64,000 nt of DNA from NCBI GenBank assembly GCA_039586575.1, contig JBDHKD010000014.1:1-64000 (forward strand), in the 5' to 3' direction. This stretch comes from G020344215 sp039586575. Lineage in GTDB: Bacteria > Gemmatimonadota > Gemmatimonadetes > Palauibacterales > KS3-K002. The notes under the pieces are model-generated. The model saw nothing but the letters and a program-made list of their open reading frames with translations, did no database searches and was not told the origin of the DNA. This document shows positions 24,741 through 35,286 of this stretch, piece after piece; within the stretch, counting starts at the first letter, position 1; every line of letters begins with the position of its first letter. Position numbers and translations under genes: made by a program.

Positions 24741-26436
24741 GCTCGCCTTTCAGGATCGAATCGCTGAACGTCTGTAGGCAGGCGTCGTCGTGGACAACGC
24801 TGAAGAATGCGGGCATCCCGCTCTCGGTGGCGCTCCCGATGAACTGCAGCGCCTCGGGACAACGCCGCTGAACCGTGGCGACCTCGGCGGCGACCGAAGT
24901 CGCGAGACTACCGAGGCCGATGACCGTGACGCTGTCCTCCGCGATGCGCTGCGCGATGAACTTGCCCGGCACCTCGAAGACCGAGGGCGCGGCCTGGCTC
25001 TCGGCCGGTACCGAGACCACCCCCCGCCGCCCGGTGTGCAGATATAGGCCGGCGGGAAGCTCGACCAGGATCCGGTCCCCGGGGCTCGTGTTCTGGAGCG
25101 TCCAGCCCGACAGCAACGCCAGATATCGAGTGTTGAGCGCCAGGTAATACGACGGATACGTGATGCCCGTCGCTGCGACCGGATCTTCGCCGCTGTACGC
25201 GTAGCGGCGAATCGATGTCTGGCGCAGTCCGATGATCGCCACGGCCACGGCCAGCGCCGCGAGGGTTGGACGGCTGGAGACGACAGGCCAGCGCTTCGCC
25301 AGGCGATCCGCTGCCGTCGCCACCAACAGACCCGCGAAGGGAAGGATCGGCACCAGGAAGCGATCCTGCGCGAACGGCCATGACAGTACCAGGGCGGCGT
25401 TGGCTGCCACGCTGAGCGTCAGCGCCGGGTGCTTGCGTAGCAGGATGACGCCTCCGCCCAGCCCGAGCAGCAGGAGGACGGTGGCCAGGACCGCGCCCAG
25501 CACCCAGGATGGGCTCAAGTTCAGGGGCCCGATCTTCCAGTAGATCCCCCAGTTCGCGCTGACGGCCGAACCCACGAAACCGAGCAGGGCCGCCGGACTG
25601 TCCCAGGGTATCCACTCCAGATAGGCCGCCTCATCCGGTTGGGTGGACAGCGGCCCTCGAGCTACCAGGCCCCGGTGCGCCAGTCCCCAAACGACTAAGG
25701 GAAGCAGCGCCGACGCGACGTAGGCGCCGATCGCTCGCCAACTGATGCGCTGGATCGCCAACGCCACCGCGAAAGCGATGAATAGCGTGATCGCCTGCGA
25801 CCGCATCAGAGTCGTGCCAGCCACCAGGGCGCCCAGCCCGGCCGCCAGGCCGACCTGTCTCCAGCCGGCCGCCGCGTCCTCCACCCGGTAACCCAGCACC
25901 AGCGCCGCCGCCCAGCCGAGTATGAAGTACGGCTCGCTGATCGCTAGGTTCAGGTACTGGATCGAGCTCTCCAGCAGGAACGGCCCCACGGCGAACAGGA
26001 GGACGAGTGGCGGGCTCAGCCGTAGCCGCGCCCGGCCGATCCACCAGATCAGCGCTGCCGCGGCGCCGTTCACGAGAAGCGCCAGGTTGACGGCCAGCAG
26101 CTCCACCGTGCCCAGCGTGCCGCCCAAACGCCAGAGCACGGCGTACAGCGCCGGGAGGCCCGGCGGATACTTCATGTGTACGGGCGCTCCGGCGGCGTAG
26201 ATCGACCGGTAACCCTCATGTGACGCCAGCGCCTTGCCTACGGAGAGGTAGATCGCGTCGTCGCTGAACGCCCCTATCGCAACGATGGACGACATGCGAA
26301 CGACCAGATAGGCGAGCACCAGGCCGGCCGCCACGATGACGGCCTCGCCGGCCGGGCCGCGCATTCGGCCGGTTAACCAGGCCGGAAGATCACCAGCCGT
26401 CAGTCCGGTGCGTGTAGGCGGTTCCACGGAACTCAC
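24718..26436 (-). CDS. GT-C-like (PMT/ArnT type) membrane glycosyltransferase
   Basis: The 572-residue protein is polytopic with a soluble C-terminal region. After the first helix it reads AFSDDAIYLSVGKALASHEGYRSI, then HMKYPPGLPALYAVLW, the pattern of GT39/GT83-type enzymes whose first-loop acidic pair binds the acceptor or metal. The start is GTG. It is the first gene of a leftward pair and is transcribed away from pilS, with 275 bases between. It resembles the rightward protein at 33688 in the DDAIY and KYPP motifs, so the two are likely paralogues. Confidence 0.75.
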   Translation of the reverse strand: MSSVEPPTRTGLTAGDLPAWLTGRMRGPAGEAVIVAAGLVLAYLVVRMSSIVAIGAFSDDAIYLSVGKALASHEGYRSIYAAGAPVHMKYPPGLPALYAVLWRLGGTLGTVELLAVNLALLVNGAAAALIWWIGRARLRLSPPLVLLFAVGPFLLESSIQYLNLAISEPYFILGWAAALVLGYRVEDAAAGWRQVGLAAGLGALVAGTTLMRSQAITLFIAFAVALAIQRISWRAIGAYVASALLPLVVWGLAHRGLVARGPLSTQPDEAAYLEWIPWDSPAALLGFVGSAVSANWGIYWKIGPLNLSPSWVLGAVLATVLLLLGLGGGVILLRKHPALTLSVAANAALVLSWPFAQDRFLVPILPFAGLLVATAADRLAKRWPVVSSRPTLAALAVAVAIIGLRQTSIRRYAYSGEDPVAATGITYPSYYLALNTRYLALLSGWTLQNTSPGDRILVELPAGLYLHTGRRGVVSVPAESQAAPSVFEVPGKFIAQRIAEDSVTVIGLGSLATSVAAEVATVQRRCPEALQFIGSATESGMPAFFSVVHDDACLQTFSDSILKGEHAEADNR

Positions 26437-26711
26437 TCTTCTCGCTGGCTTTCGATGATGTGGAGCGGACGCGCTGTTGGGAGGGCGGACGGGTCTCAGG
26501 TACTACATAGCTTGATCGTCCGTGTTCCGTCAATCGTCTCGGAGACCGCGGCCCCTCCGCCGCTGCTCGACTCCTGCGGTCTTGCATTTTGCAAGACTGC
26601 CGATTATGCTTGAATTCGCTCGATGTGGCGTTGATCCCCGCCCGACTTCACCATTTGAACTCCTCCCCCACGGTTGTATTCACTGGCGTGCCGATCGGAG
26701 GCCGGACGGCG
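26437..26711. other. Divergent intergenic region between glycosyltransferase and pilS
   Basis: No gene is seen in these 275 bases. They contain the palindrome at 26579-26597 and a candidate pilS promoter overlapping it, listed separately. In-frame codons upstream of the chosen pilS start are open back to 26589 but do not look coding. Confidence 0.5.
26579..26610 (+). promoter_or_regulatory. Palindromic operator-like site and candidate pilS promoter
   Basis: GTCTTGCATTTTGCAAGAC is an 8+3+8 perfect inverted repeat. Within it TTGCAT (26582-26587) is 17 bases from TATGCT (26605-26610), a weak sigma-70-like pair. A 13-base part of the site, TCTTGCAAAATGC on the minus strand, also occurs upstream of the pilin gene at 37195-37207. 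A regulator binding here would cover the -35 box. Confidence 0.45.
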
Positions 26712-28485
26712 ATGGAATCCTCACCCTTCAGCGCAGCGCCTGGGACACCCGCCTCGCCTTCGCAGGGCGGAGGAGAGGAGCGCGCTGTCTCCGTTGAGGG
26801 ATCGCTGACGCCACCGGTCGTCGAGCCGCAACGCGATTCGGTCCCGGCCTCACCGATCCGGGCACTGGAGATTCTGCGCTGGGTGTACCTGGCGCGGTTC
26901 GGGTTGGCGGGTGGGCTGTTCGCCGCGGCCGTGTTCGCTTGGGCGGAGGCTTCGCCGACCCAGACGCTGACCGCCACGCTGGCCCTCGTGGTCACGCTGA
27001 TTCACACACCGCTCTCCTACTGGTTCACGCACCTCCGGCGTCGAGCGATCGGGGCCAGCTTCATATACGTACAGGCGATGCTGGACGTCGTTCTGGTCAC
27101 GGTGGTGGTGGACCTCACCGGCGGACGCGAGAGTGTCTTGGCGCCGCTCTATATCCTGCTGATCAGCGCCTACACGTTGCTGCTGCCGCTGCGCGGTGGC
27201 CTGCTGGTGACGTCGATGGCCTGCATTGCCTACATCGTAGACGTCGTGTGGGGGCAGGGGACTGCCGTCGACACGGTGGTGGCGCTGCAACTGGGGGTCT
27301 TCGTTTCGCTCGCCCTCGTGGTCGGGCTCATCAGTACCAAGCTGCGCGAGACGGGGGCGGAGCTCTCGTCCATCGAGGACGCGCTCCAACAGCTGCGCCT
27401 CGACACCGGTGATCTCCTGGGCAACATACCTACTGCCATCCTCACCGTCGATGGCGGTGGCCGTCTGGCCTACGCGAACCCTGCTGCCGAAGAATTGCTC
27501 GCGATTACGGCGGCCGACTGGGTCGATCGCTCGGTAATCGACGAGCTGGGCCGACGATCGGCAGGCCTGCAGCGGGCGCTTGAGCGGACGCAGGCCTATC
27601 GAATTCCGGTGGCCAGCGGCGAGATCGAGGTCGTGCGCGGTGGGGAGAGAATCCCCGTCGGGATCAGTACGGCGATCCTCGAGCGGCGTGAGGGGCCGCC
27701 GTCCGTTACCGCGATCATGCGGGACATCTCCGACCGCAAGCGGATGGAAGAACTGAGGCAGCGGACCGAGCGGCTGGAGGCCGTCGCTGAGCTCTCCGCC
27801 TCGCTGGCGCACGAGATCAAGAACCCGCTGGCCTCGATCAGCAGCTCCGTTCAGCAGCTACGGCTCAGCGATGGCGCGGACGACGACGATCAGTTGCTCT
27901 CTCAGCTCATCCTCAAGGAGTCTGACCGACTATCGCGCCTGTTGAGCGATTTCATCGACTTCGCGCGCGTCCATGTCGAGAGGATGAAGCCGCTCGATCT
28001 GAGAGAGGTCGTGAGGCAGGCGCTGCAGGTCGTTCAGCAGCATCCGGCCTTGCGTGATGAGATCGAGATTCGAGTCGACCTGGAAGAAGTGCCCGTCCTC
28101 TTCGAGGGGGACGAGGATCTCATGCATCGCGTCGTGACGAATCTCGTGCTGAACGCGGTGCAGATCGCTCCGCGCGGTCGCCGGACGACCATCGAGCTCG
28201 ACGTCCGCAATGGGGATCGCCGGTCAGCGCCTCAGGACCTGGAGCTGTCGAACCCGGTCGTTCTGAGGGTGAGCGACGATGGTCCCGGTATTCAGGAGGC
28301 CGACCTCAAGCGAGTGTTCGATCCGTTCTTCACCAAACGACGTGGTGGTAGCGGACTGGGGCTGGCGATCGTCCACCGGGCGATCCGCGAGCACAACGGC
28401 TACGTCCAGGTCACCTCGAGTCCGAAAGCCGGCACCCAGTTCACCGTTTACTTACCTGGGAAGACCCCCGCCCCAGAGAAGGTAC

Positions 28486-28514
<29 letters not shown>
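26712..28514 (+). CDS. pilS: PilS-like membrane sensor histidine kinase
   Basis: PilS senses pilin level in the membrane and controls PilR in Pseudomonas. From ATG 26712 (GGAG upstream) the product is 600 residues. It has about six membrane helices near residues 55-195, a PAS domain (about 215-320), the HisKA motif SLAHEIKNPLASISSS, the N-box HRVVTNLVLNAVQ, and G-boxes DDGPGIQ and GGSGLGLAI. The six-helix plus PAS plus kinase layout is that of PilS. It overlaps the next gene, a sigma-54 response regulator, by 29 bases. Confidence 0.85.
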
Positions 28515-29859
<1,345 letters not shown>

Positions 29860-29862
29860 CGC

Positions 29863-31641
29863 TTGGCGCGGGCGACCGCTGTGGGGGAGGGTCGAGTGAG
29901 GGCACGCCTGCGCCCGCTGCTCGTCTTGGTGCTCGCCGCGCTCGTCGTCCGCGCGTTCCTCTTCGCGCTGCGCGGCGATTACCTGGACTGGGACGAGGCG
30001 CTCTATCTCCTGATCGCGCGCAACGTCCTCGAAGGTCACGGCATCGCGCTCAACGGGTTTCCCCACATCGCGCTCGGACCTCTGATCCCGCTGGGCACGG
30101 CGGCGGTCACGGCGCTGAGCGGGCTCGAGCTGCTGGCGGCGCAGCGTCTGCTGGCCATCGCTAGCGGCGCGCTGCTGGTCCTGCCCGTCTGGTACCTCCT
30201 GCGCATCTATGCGGGCGCGCGCGTCGCGCTGATCGGTGGTCTGCTGCTGGTCGGCTGGCCGGCGCTGATTGACGTGGCGCCGAAACTCGGCCCCATGTGG
30301 CGGCACATGTACGCGGGCAGCGAGCCGGTCTTCCTGCTGGCGACGTTCGCCGCCTTTGCCCTCGGCGAGGCGGGGCTCCGAGATCGACGGGCGAGGCGCC
30401 ATGTGCTCTCTTTGCTGGCCGGGCTCTCGCTGGGCCTGGCCTATTTGGCGCGGCCCGAGGCACTGGTGGTGGGTGGCCTGTATGCGCTCGTGCGGGTCCT
30501 ACCGCCTTACCGTTCGGAAAAGGGGCGGCAGCTGACGCTAGCGTTCGCGCTCGCCGCCCTCGGCTTCTGTGTCACCGCCGGCCCGTACGTGTGGCACATG
30601 CACCAGCTCAGTAGATCCTGGATGGCGAGCGGCAAGCTGGGACCGACGAGGGTGACCGCCGATCTCTATCAGGAGCTGGTTCGAGACGACGGGCGCATGG
30701 GGCCGTATCTGCGCTCGTGGTGGGCGCTGAACGAGGGACACTCGCATCTCGTGAACCCGTACTGGGGAGTGGATCGCTCCACGCCGGTGGCGGGCCGCAT
30801 CGCCGAGTACCGCGCTGTCCTCGCGTCGCAGTGGCAACCGCAGGGCACCTGGCTGAGCGGCCTGCTCAGGCGGACTCGTGACTACCTCGAGTCGCTCTGG
30901 GTGCTCGGGCTGCCGTTGTTCGCGTTCTTCGCGCTCGCCGGGCTCATCCGGCCGAAGGTCGAGCTTACCCTGCGCTTCCCGCCCTTCGTGATGGCCGGGC
31001 TGCTCGCCAGTCTGCTGACAGCGTGGCAGGTGTTCGTGTTGCCTCGCTTCTTTCTCTACTTGGTGCCGGCGCTGGCGCTGTGGGCCGCCCGCGGTGTCAT
31101 CGCCGTGTCGGACGTGAAGCCGCTCGAGCGCTACCCGGCCGCCGACCGGATTCTGGCGTTGCTGTTGGTGCTGGCCGGTCTGGCGTTGGCGGGACAGCGG
31201 GCGTTGGGTAGGGAGGCGAGCGGGCTGCGGCAAGCCGGTCTCGAGGATCGCCTGGCGGCCGAGCGGCTGGCGGCAGCCGTGCCGGAGAGTGAGCCGCTGA
31301 TGAGCTGGCACCCGCGTCTCGGCTACTTTGCGTGGCGGGAGTGGCGAGTGCTACCGGTCGCCGAGCTGGACGCGACGATCCACTACGCGGCGCTCAGCGG
31401 GGTCCGATACTTGTTGCTCGCGAAGGCCGGCTATTCGCCGCTGGCACTCGAGGCGCCGTACGTGGTCGTGGTCATCGACCCGGAGGTGATGACGGCTTAC
31501 CGAAGTCGGGTGACCGCGCCGGGCGACCCGGGGCACCGCCACCCGGCGGCGACGCTGGTGCCGACGGAACCGCTGGCCGGTTTTCCCACCGGACACGTGC
31601 GAGCGGCCGACGGCCAAACGGGGTTGCCGGATGGCGAGTAG
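29863..31641 (+). CDS. GT-C-like membrane glycosyltransferase
   Basis: The 592-residue protein is polytopic. After the first helix it has DYLDWDEALYLLIARNVLEGHG, the DE-containing first-loop motif of PMT/ArnT-like GT-C enzymes. The middle contains many hydrophobic segments, and the last 130 residues are soluble. It starts at TTG, four bases after the pilR stop; a GTG at 29896 is an alternative. It begins a chain of four glycosyltransferase-like genes joined by short overlaps, all downstream of pilS-pilR, so shared transcription is likely. Confidence 0.72.
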   Translation: MARATAVGEGRVRARLRPLLVLVLAALVVRAFLFALRGDYLDWDEALYLLIARNVLEGHGIALNGFPHIALGPLIPLGTAAVTALSGLELLAAQRLLAIASGALLVLPVWYLLRIYAGARVALIGGLLLVGWPALIDVAPKLGPMWRHMYAGSEPVFLLATFAAFALGEAGLRDRRARRHVLSLLAGLSLGLAYLARPEALVVGGLYALVRVLPPYRSEKGRQLTLAFALAALGFCVTAGPYVWHMHQLSRSWMASGKLGPTRVTADLYQELVRDDGRMGPYLRSWWALNEGHSHLVNPYWGVDRSTPVAGRIAEYRAVLASQWQPQGTWLSGLLRRTRDYLESLWVLGLPLFAFFALAGLIRPKVELTLRFPPFVMAGLLASLLTAWQVFVLPRFFLYLVPALALWAARGVIAVSDVKPLERYPAADRILALLLVLAGLALAGQRALGREASGLRQAGLEDRLAAERLAAAVPESEPLMSWHPRLGYFAWREWRVLPVAELDATIHYAALSGVRYLLLAKAGYSPLALEAPYVVVVIDPEVMTAYRSRVTAPGDPGHRHPAATLVPTEPLAGFPTGHVRAADGQTGLPDGE

Positions 31642-33691
31642 GCTGGCGGCACGGGCACGGCAGGTGGCGGCACTGGCGATCGCTCTGCTGCTCGCCGGTC
31701 TGTGCCTGCTGTCCGTCGACAGCCGGTTCGCAGGGACCAGCGCCGCCGAGGCCGCGCTCCAGGCGCGCGAGCTGGAGCGCTGGCTGCTCTGGCTGACCAT
31801 CGGAACCGTCGTCGCCCTACTGGTCGTCGCGCTCTGGGGGAAGCGAGTGGATGGGATCTTCGAGAAGGCGCTGGCCAGGGTCGCGCGGGTCACGGACAGG
31901 ACAGTCGCTTGGGGTGCGGGCCTGCTGTTCCTGATCGCGGCCCTCGTGCTCTCGCGCTATCTGTTCGCCGGGAATCCGCATCACGTCGACTCGATCGCGC
32001 AGCTGTTCCAGGGCCGCATCTTTCTGAGCGGTGGCCTCACGGCGCCGGCGCCCGAGCGCTTCGAGTTCTTCGGCGCGACCCACCTGCTAGTCAGCGCTGG
32101 CCGCTGGTTCTCGCAGTACCCGCCGGGGCACCCGGCACTCCTGGCAGTGGGTCTGGGCCTCGGCGCTCCCTGGCTCATTAACCCCGTTTTCGCCGCCGCC
32201 ACTGCTGTCCTCGTCTTCGCGGTCGGGCGCCAGATGCTCGGCCCGGCAGAGGCACGGCTGGCATTGGTGCTCCTGGTGATATCACCGTTCGCGCTCTTCA
32301 TGAGCGCGAGCTTCATGAATCACGTGACCACGCTATTCTTTCTGACGCTGGCGCTCTACGCCGCTTTGCGTGCGACCGAGGGCGAGCGGCAACTGAGATG
32401 GTCGGCCGCCTTGGGCCTGGCGCTGAGCGCCGCGGCAACGATCCGACCGCTCGACGCGGCGGCTTGGGCGCTGGTTTTGGGCGTCTGGCTCCTCCTGCGC
32501 CGCGGTTGGCGGCCGGCGGCCGTCGCCGGCGCCGTCTGTCTGCTGGGGCTCGTTCCGCTGCTGGCCTACAACGGACTCACGACCGGTAACCCGCTGCGCT
32601 TCGGCTATTCGCTGCTCTGGGGTCCGGGACACGGCCTGGGGTTCCACACCGACCCGTGGGGTCAGCCGTTTACGCCCTTGAAATCGCTCGCCCTGACGGC
32701 GCTCGATTTTCGACGCCTGAACGTTGGGCTCTTCGCCTGGCCTTTCCCCTCCGTCATCGTCCTCGCCTTGGCTCTGGCGCTGGCGGGCAGCGATCGGCGG
32801 TTGAATCGGTTTTGGCCACCGGTCGCCGCCTTGTTGTTGGCAGTGCCGCTGGCGTACTTCTTCTACTGGCATCGGGACGGCTATCTGGGACCGCGGTTCC
32901 TCTATCCATCGCTGGTGCCGGCCGTGCTGTTGACGGCGGCCGGCATCTGCTCGCTCGATGCGCGGCTCGGACGCTGGCGGCCGGCGCTGCGGCTGATGCT
33001 GGCGGCGGGCCTGGCCAGCGCCCTCGCCATGGAACTGCCGGCGCGCACCGGCTACCTGTCGGGGCTCGAGCCGGAGCTCAAGTTCCACCCAGAGGTCCTG
33101 GCGAGAGATGCCGGCATCCGGCAGGGCATCGTTTTCGTGAAGACGGGTTGGGGGAACCGACTCGTCGCCCGGCTGTGGGGTTGGGGGATCAGCGCCCCCG
33201 AGGTGGAGCGGACCTATCGCGTGGTGGATGGCTGCCGGCTGCAGGGCGCTCTGGACCGGGCCGACAGCGCGGCCGCCGCCGGTGTAGACTCGGCGGTGGT
33301 GCGAGATACGTTGCGCGTGCAACTAGCGGTCTGGCGGGGCTTGGGCCTGCCCGTCGTACGCGGCTTGCTTCCCGATGCGAGCGTGCGCGTCGATACCACC
33401 GTCGCCCTCGATCGTCGCTGTGCCGCCGAGGTCCGTGCTGACGCGAGTGGCTTCACCCACTACGGCCCGCTCGTCTGGCGCAACGACCCCGGGCTGCGTC
33501 ACGGTGTCATCTACTCCCGGATGCTGGAACCGCAGCGTAACCGTGAGCTGCTGGCGAGTTATCCGGGTTGGGACTCGTTCCTGTACGCACCGCAATCCCG
33601 CGAGCGCGGGACCAGGCCACAGCTTCGGCGGCTCGATCCGCGGCAGTGGGAAGCGCCGGCGGCTGAGAGCGATAAGCGAGGTTCGCCGTGA
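31631..33691 (+). CDS. GT-C-like membrane protein, 686 aa
   Basis: The protein has roughly a dozen membrane helices and a soluble C-terminal domain of about 200 residues. The first-loop region reads GNPHHVDSIAQLFQGRIFLSG, followed by FSQYPPGHPALLAVG, a pattern found in ArnT-like and DUF-type membrane transferases. Sequence conservation around the donor site is weaker than in its neighbours, so the enzymatic role is tentative. It overlaps the preceding gene by 11 bases and the next by four (GTGA), in a tightly packed operon. Confidence 0.68.
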   Translation: MASRLAARARQVAALAIALLLAGLCLLSVDSRFAGTSAAEAALQARELERWLLWLTIGTVVALLVVALWGKRVDGIFEKALARVARVTDRTVAWGAGLLFLIAALVLSRYLFAGNPHHVDSIAQLFQGRIFLSGGLTAPAPERFEFFGATHLLVSAGRWFSQYPPGHPALLAVGLGLGAPWLINPVFAAATAVLVFAVGRQMLGPAEARLALVLLVISPFALFMSASFMNHVTTLFFLTLALYAALRATEGERQLRWSAALGLALSAAATIRPLDAAAWALVLGVWLLLRRGWRPAAVAGAVCLLGLVPLLAYNGLTTGNPLRFGYSLLWGPGHGLGFHTDPWGQPFTPLKSLALTALDFRRLNVGLFAWPFPSVIVLALALALAGSDRRLNRFWPPVAALLLAVPLAYFFYWHRDGYLGPRFLYPSLVPAVLLTAAGICSLDARLGRWRPALRLMLAAGLASALAMELPARTGYLSGLEPELKFHPEVLARDAGIRQGIVFVKTGWGNRLVARLWGWGISAPEVERTYRVVDGCRLQGALDRADSAAAAGVDSAVVRDTLRVQLAVWRGLGLPVVRGLLPDASVRVDTTVALDRRCAAEVRADASGFTHYGPLVWRNDPGLRHGVIYSRMLEPQRNRELLASYPGWDSFLYAPQSRERGTRPQLRRLDPRQWEAPAAESDKRGSP

Positions 33692-35286
33692 GTGCCACCC
33701 CCCCTGTGGATCGAAGGCGTCGGCTGGCGTTCGCGGCGGGCGTCGGCGTCCTGGTTGCCGCGGTGGGCGTCTGGGCGCAGAACGATGCGCTGGTCGGCGT
33801 CAATTACGACGATGCGATCTACGTGCACCTGTCGCATGCGCTGACGGAAGGTGACGGGTATCGGCTCACCTACCTGCCGGGTGACCTGCCCGGCGTGAAG
33901 TATCCTCCCATCTACCCGCTGACTCTGGTCCCCTTCTGGCACCTGGCGAACACCCAGGACGGAGCGCTGGGAGCCATGAAGGTCGCCAACGGCATCTACA
34001 TCGGCATCGCCGCCGGCCTCTTCACGTTCTTGCTGGCCGAGCTGGGGCTCGTGGCGCTGCCGCTGGCGGTGGTCTTGGGGATATTGGGCTTCGTGTCGGG
34101 TTCGATGATGCTGGTTGCGGCCGGTCTCCTGTCGGAGCCGACTTATCTTGTGCTGCTCTTTATCACGCTCGGATTGGCTGATGGTACGAGCCGCGCTTCA
34201 ACGAACCGCCGGCAGGCGCTGCTTGGAGTCCTGGCGGGGTCCGTCGTACTGACACGGATGGTCGGGCTGGCCCTGCTGCCGGCGGTGATCGTTTCCGTTT
34301 GGCTGCGCTCGGGTCGTCGCGCCGCCGGGCTCACGGCTCTAGCGGCCGCGCTGCTGGTCGGCCCCTGGCAGCTCTTCACGATACTCAGGGCGCACGAGAT
34401 CCCCGACGTGCTGGTCCACCGTTACGGCTCCTACCTGCAGCTGTATCTCGCCGGGTCGGCCGGCTCGCTGGCGCGCGGGCTCGACATCGCTCGCATCAAC
34501 TTCGGTGCGATCCTGCAGACGCTGGGCGTCAAGCTGGCGCCGGGCACTCCGGTCGTCCTTCAGATGCTGGCCGGCGGCGCGCTTCTCGTGCTGGCGGTGC
34601 TCGGCTCGCGCATCGCGTTACGAAAAGCGCCAGCCACCGCGATCTATCCCTGGCTCTACCTGGGGATCGTCTGCGCCTGGTCGTTTCCACCGTTCCGCTT
34701 TGTCTTCTTACTTTTCCCGTTCCTGCTGGCGCTCGCCGCCGTGGCGCTGGTATGGGTCGAGCGGCGGTCTGTAGCCCGGCTGTACGGAGAGGGCTCGCTG
34801 GCGCGCTACGGGCGCCTCCTCCGGTACGGTATGCTGGCGCTTGTGGCTGCCTATGCGGCGTTCTTCACTTACAAAGAGATTCGCTCCGTTGCCCGGCGCG
34901 TTTGGGATCCGGCGGAACTCCAAGCGTCTGCCGCCAACGCCGAGTTGGTCGACTGGGTGAGGCACAACACGGATCCCGATGCGGTGATCGCGCACGAGCT
35001 CGATCCGCTGATGGCTCTCCACTCGGGCAGGCAGGCGGTCCCTAACTTCTACGAGTCTCTCCATAGCTGGTACGGTGAGACCCCGAGGTATTTCCCGACG
35101 GTTGCGAGGTTGTGGCGCGAAATGCGCGTCGACTACGTGACGGTGAATCGGCAGACACGGGCGCTCGAGGTCATCGATGGCATCATGGGGATGTTCCCCG
35201 GGAGTTTGCGGTTGATCTGGATGGGCGAAGCAGGGGGCCTGGTGTTCGAGGTGAACCGGGGCGCACTGGAGGGCGAGGGTCGATGA
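33688..35286 (+). CDS. GT-C-like membrane glycosyltransferase, 532 aa
   Basis: The first loop reads VNYDDAIYVHLSHALTEGDGYRL and then GVKYPPIYPLTLVPFW, closely similar to the leftward protein at 24718-26436. About ten hydrophobic segments follow, and a soluble end includes a RHNTDPDAVIAHELDPLMALHSGR segment, the typical periplasmic tail of such enzymes. It starts with GTG in a GTGA overlap with the preceding gene and ends in an ATGA overlap with the next. It probably transfers a lipid-linked sugar; the acceptor is unknown. Confidence 0.74.
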   Translation: MSATPPVDRRRRLAFAAGVGVLVAAVGVWAQNDALVGVNYDDAIYVHLSHALTEGDGYRLTYLPGDLPGVKYPPIYPLTLVPFWHLANTQDGALGAMKVANGIYIGIAAGLFTFLLAELGLVALPLAVVLGILGFVSGSMMLVAAGLLSEPTYLVLLFITLGLADGTSRASTNRRQALLGVLAGSVVLTRMVGLALLPAVIVSVWLRSGRRAAGLTALAAALLVGPWQLFTILRAHEIPDVLVHRYGSYLQLYLAGSAGSLARGLDIARINFGAILQTLGVKLAPGTPVVLQMLAGGALLVLAVLGSRIALRKAPATAIYPWLYLGIVCAWSFPPFRFVFLLFPFLLALAAVALVWVERRSVARLYGEGSLARYGRLLRYGMLALVAAYAAFFTYKEIRSVARRVWDPAELQASAANAELVDWVRHNTDPDAVIAHELDPLMALHSGRQAVPNFYESLHSWYGETPRYFPTVARLWREMRVDYVTVNRQTRALEVIDGIMGMFPGSLRLIWMGEAGGLVFEVNRGALEGEGR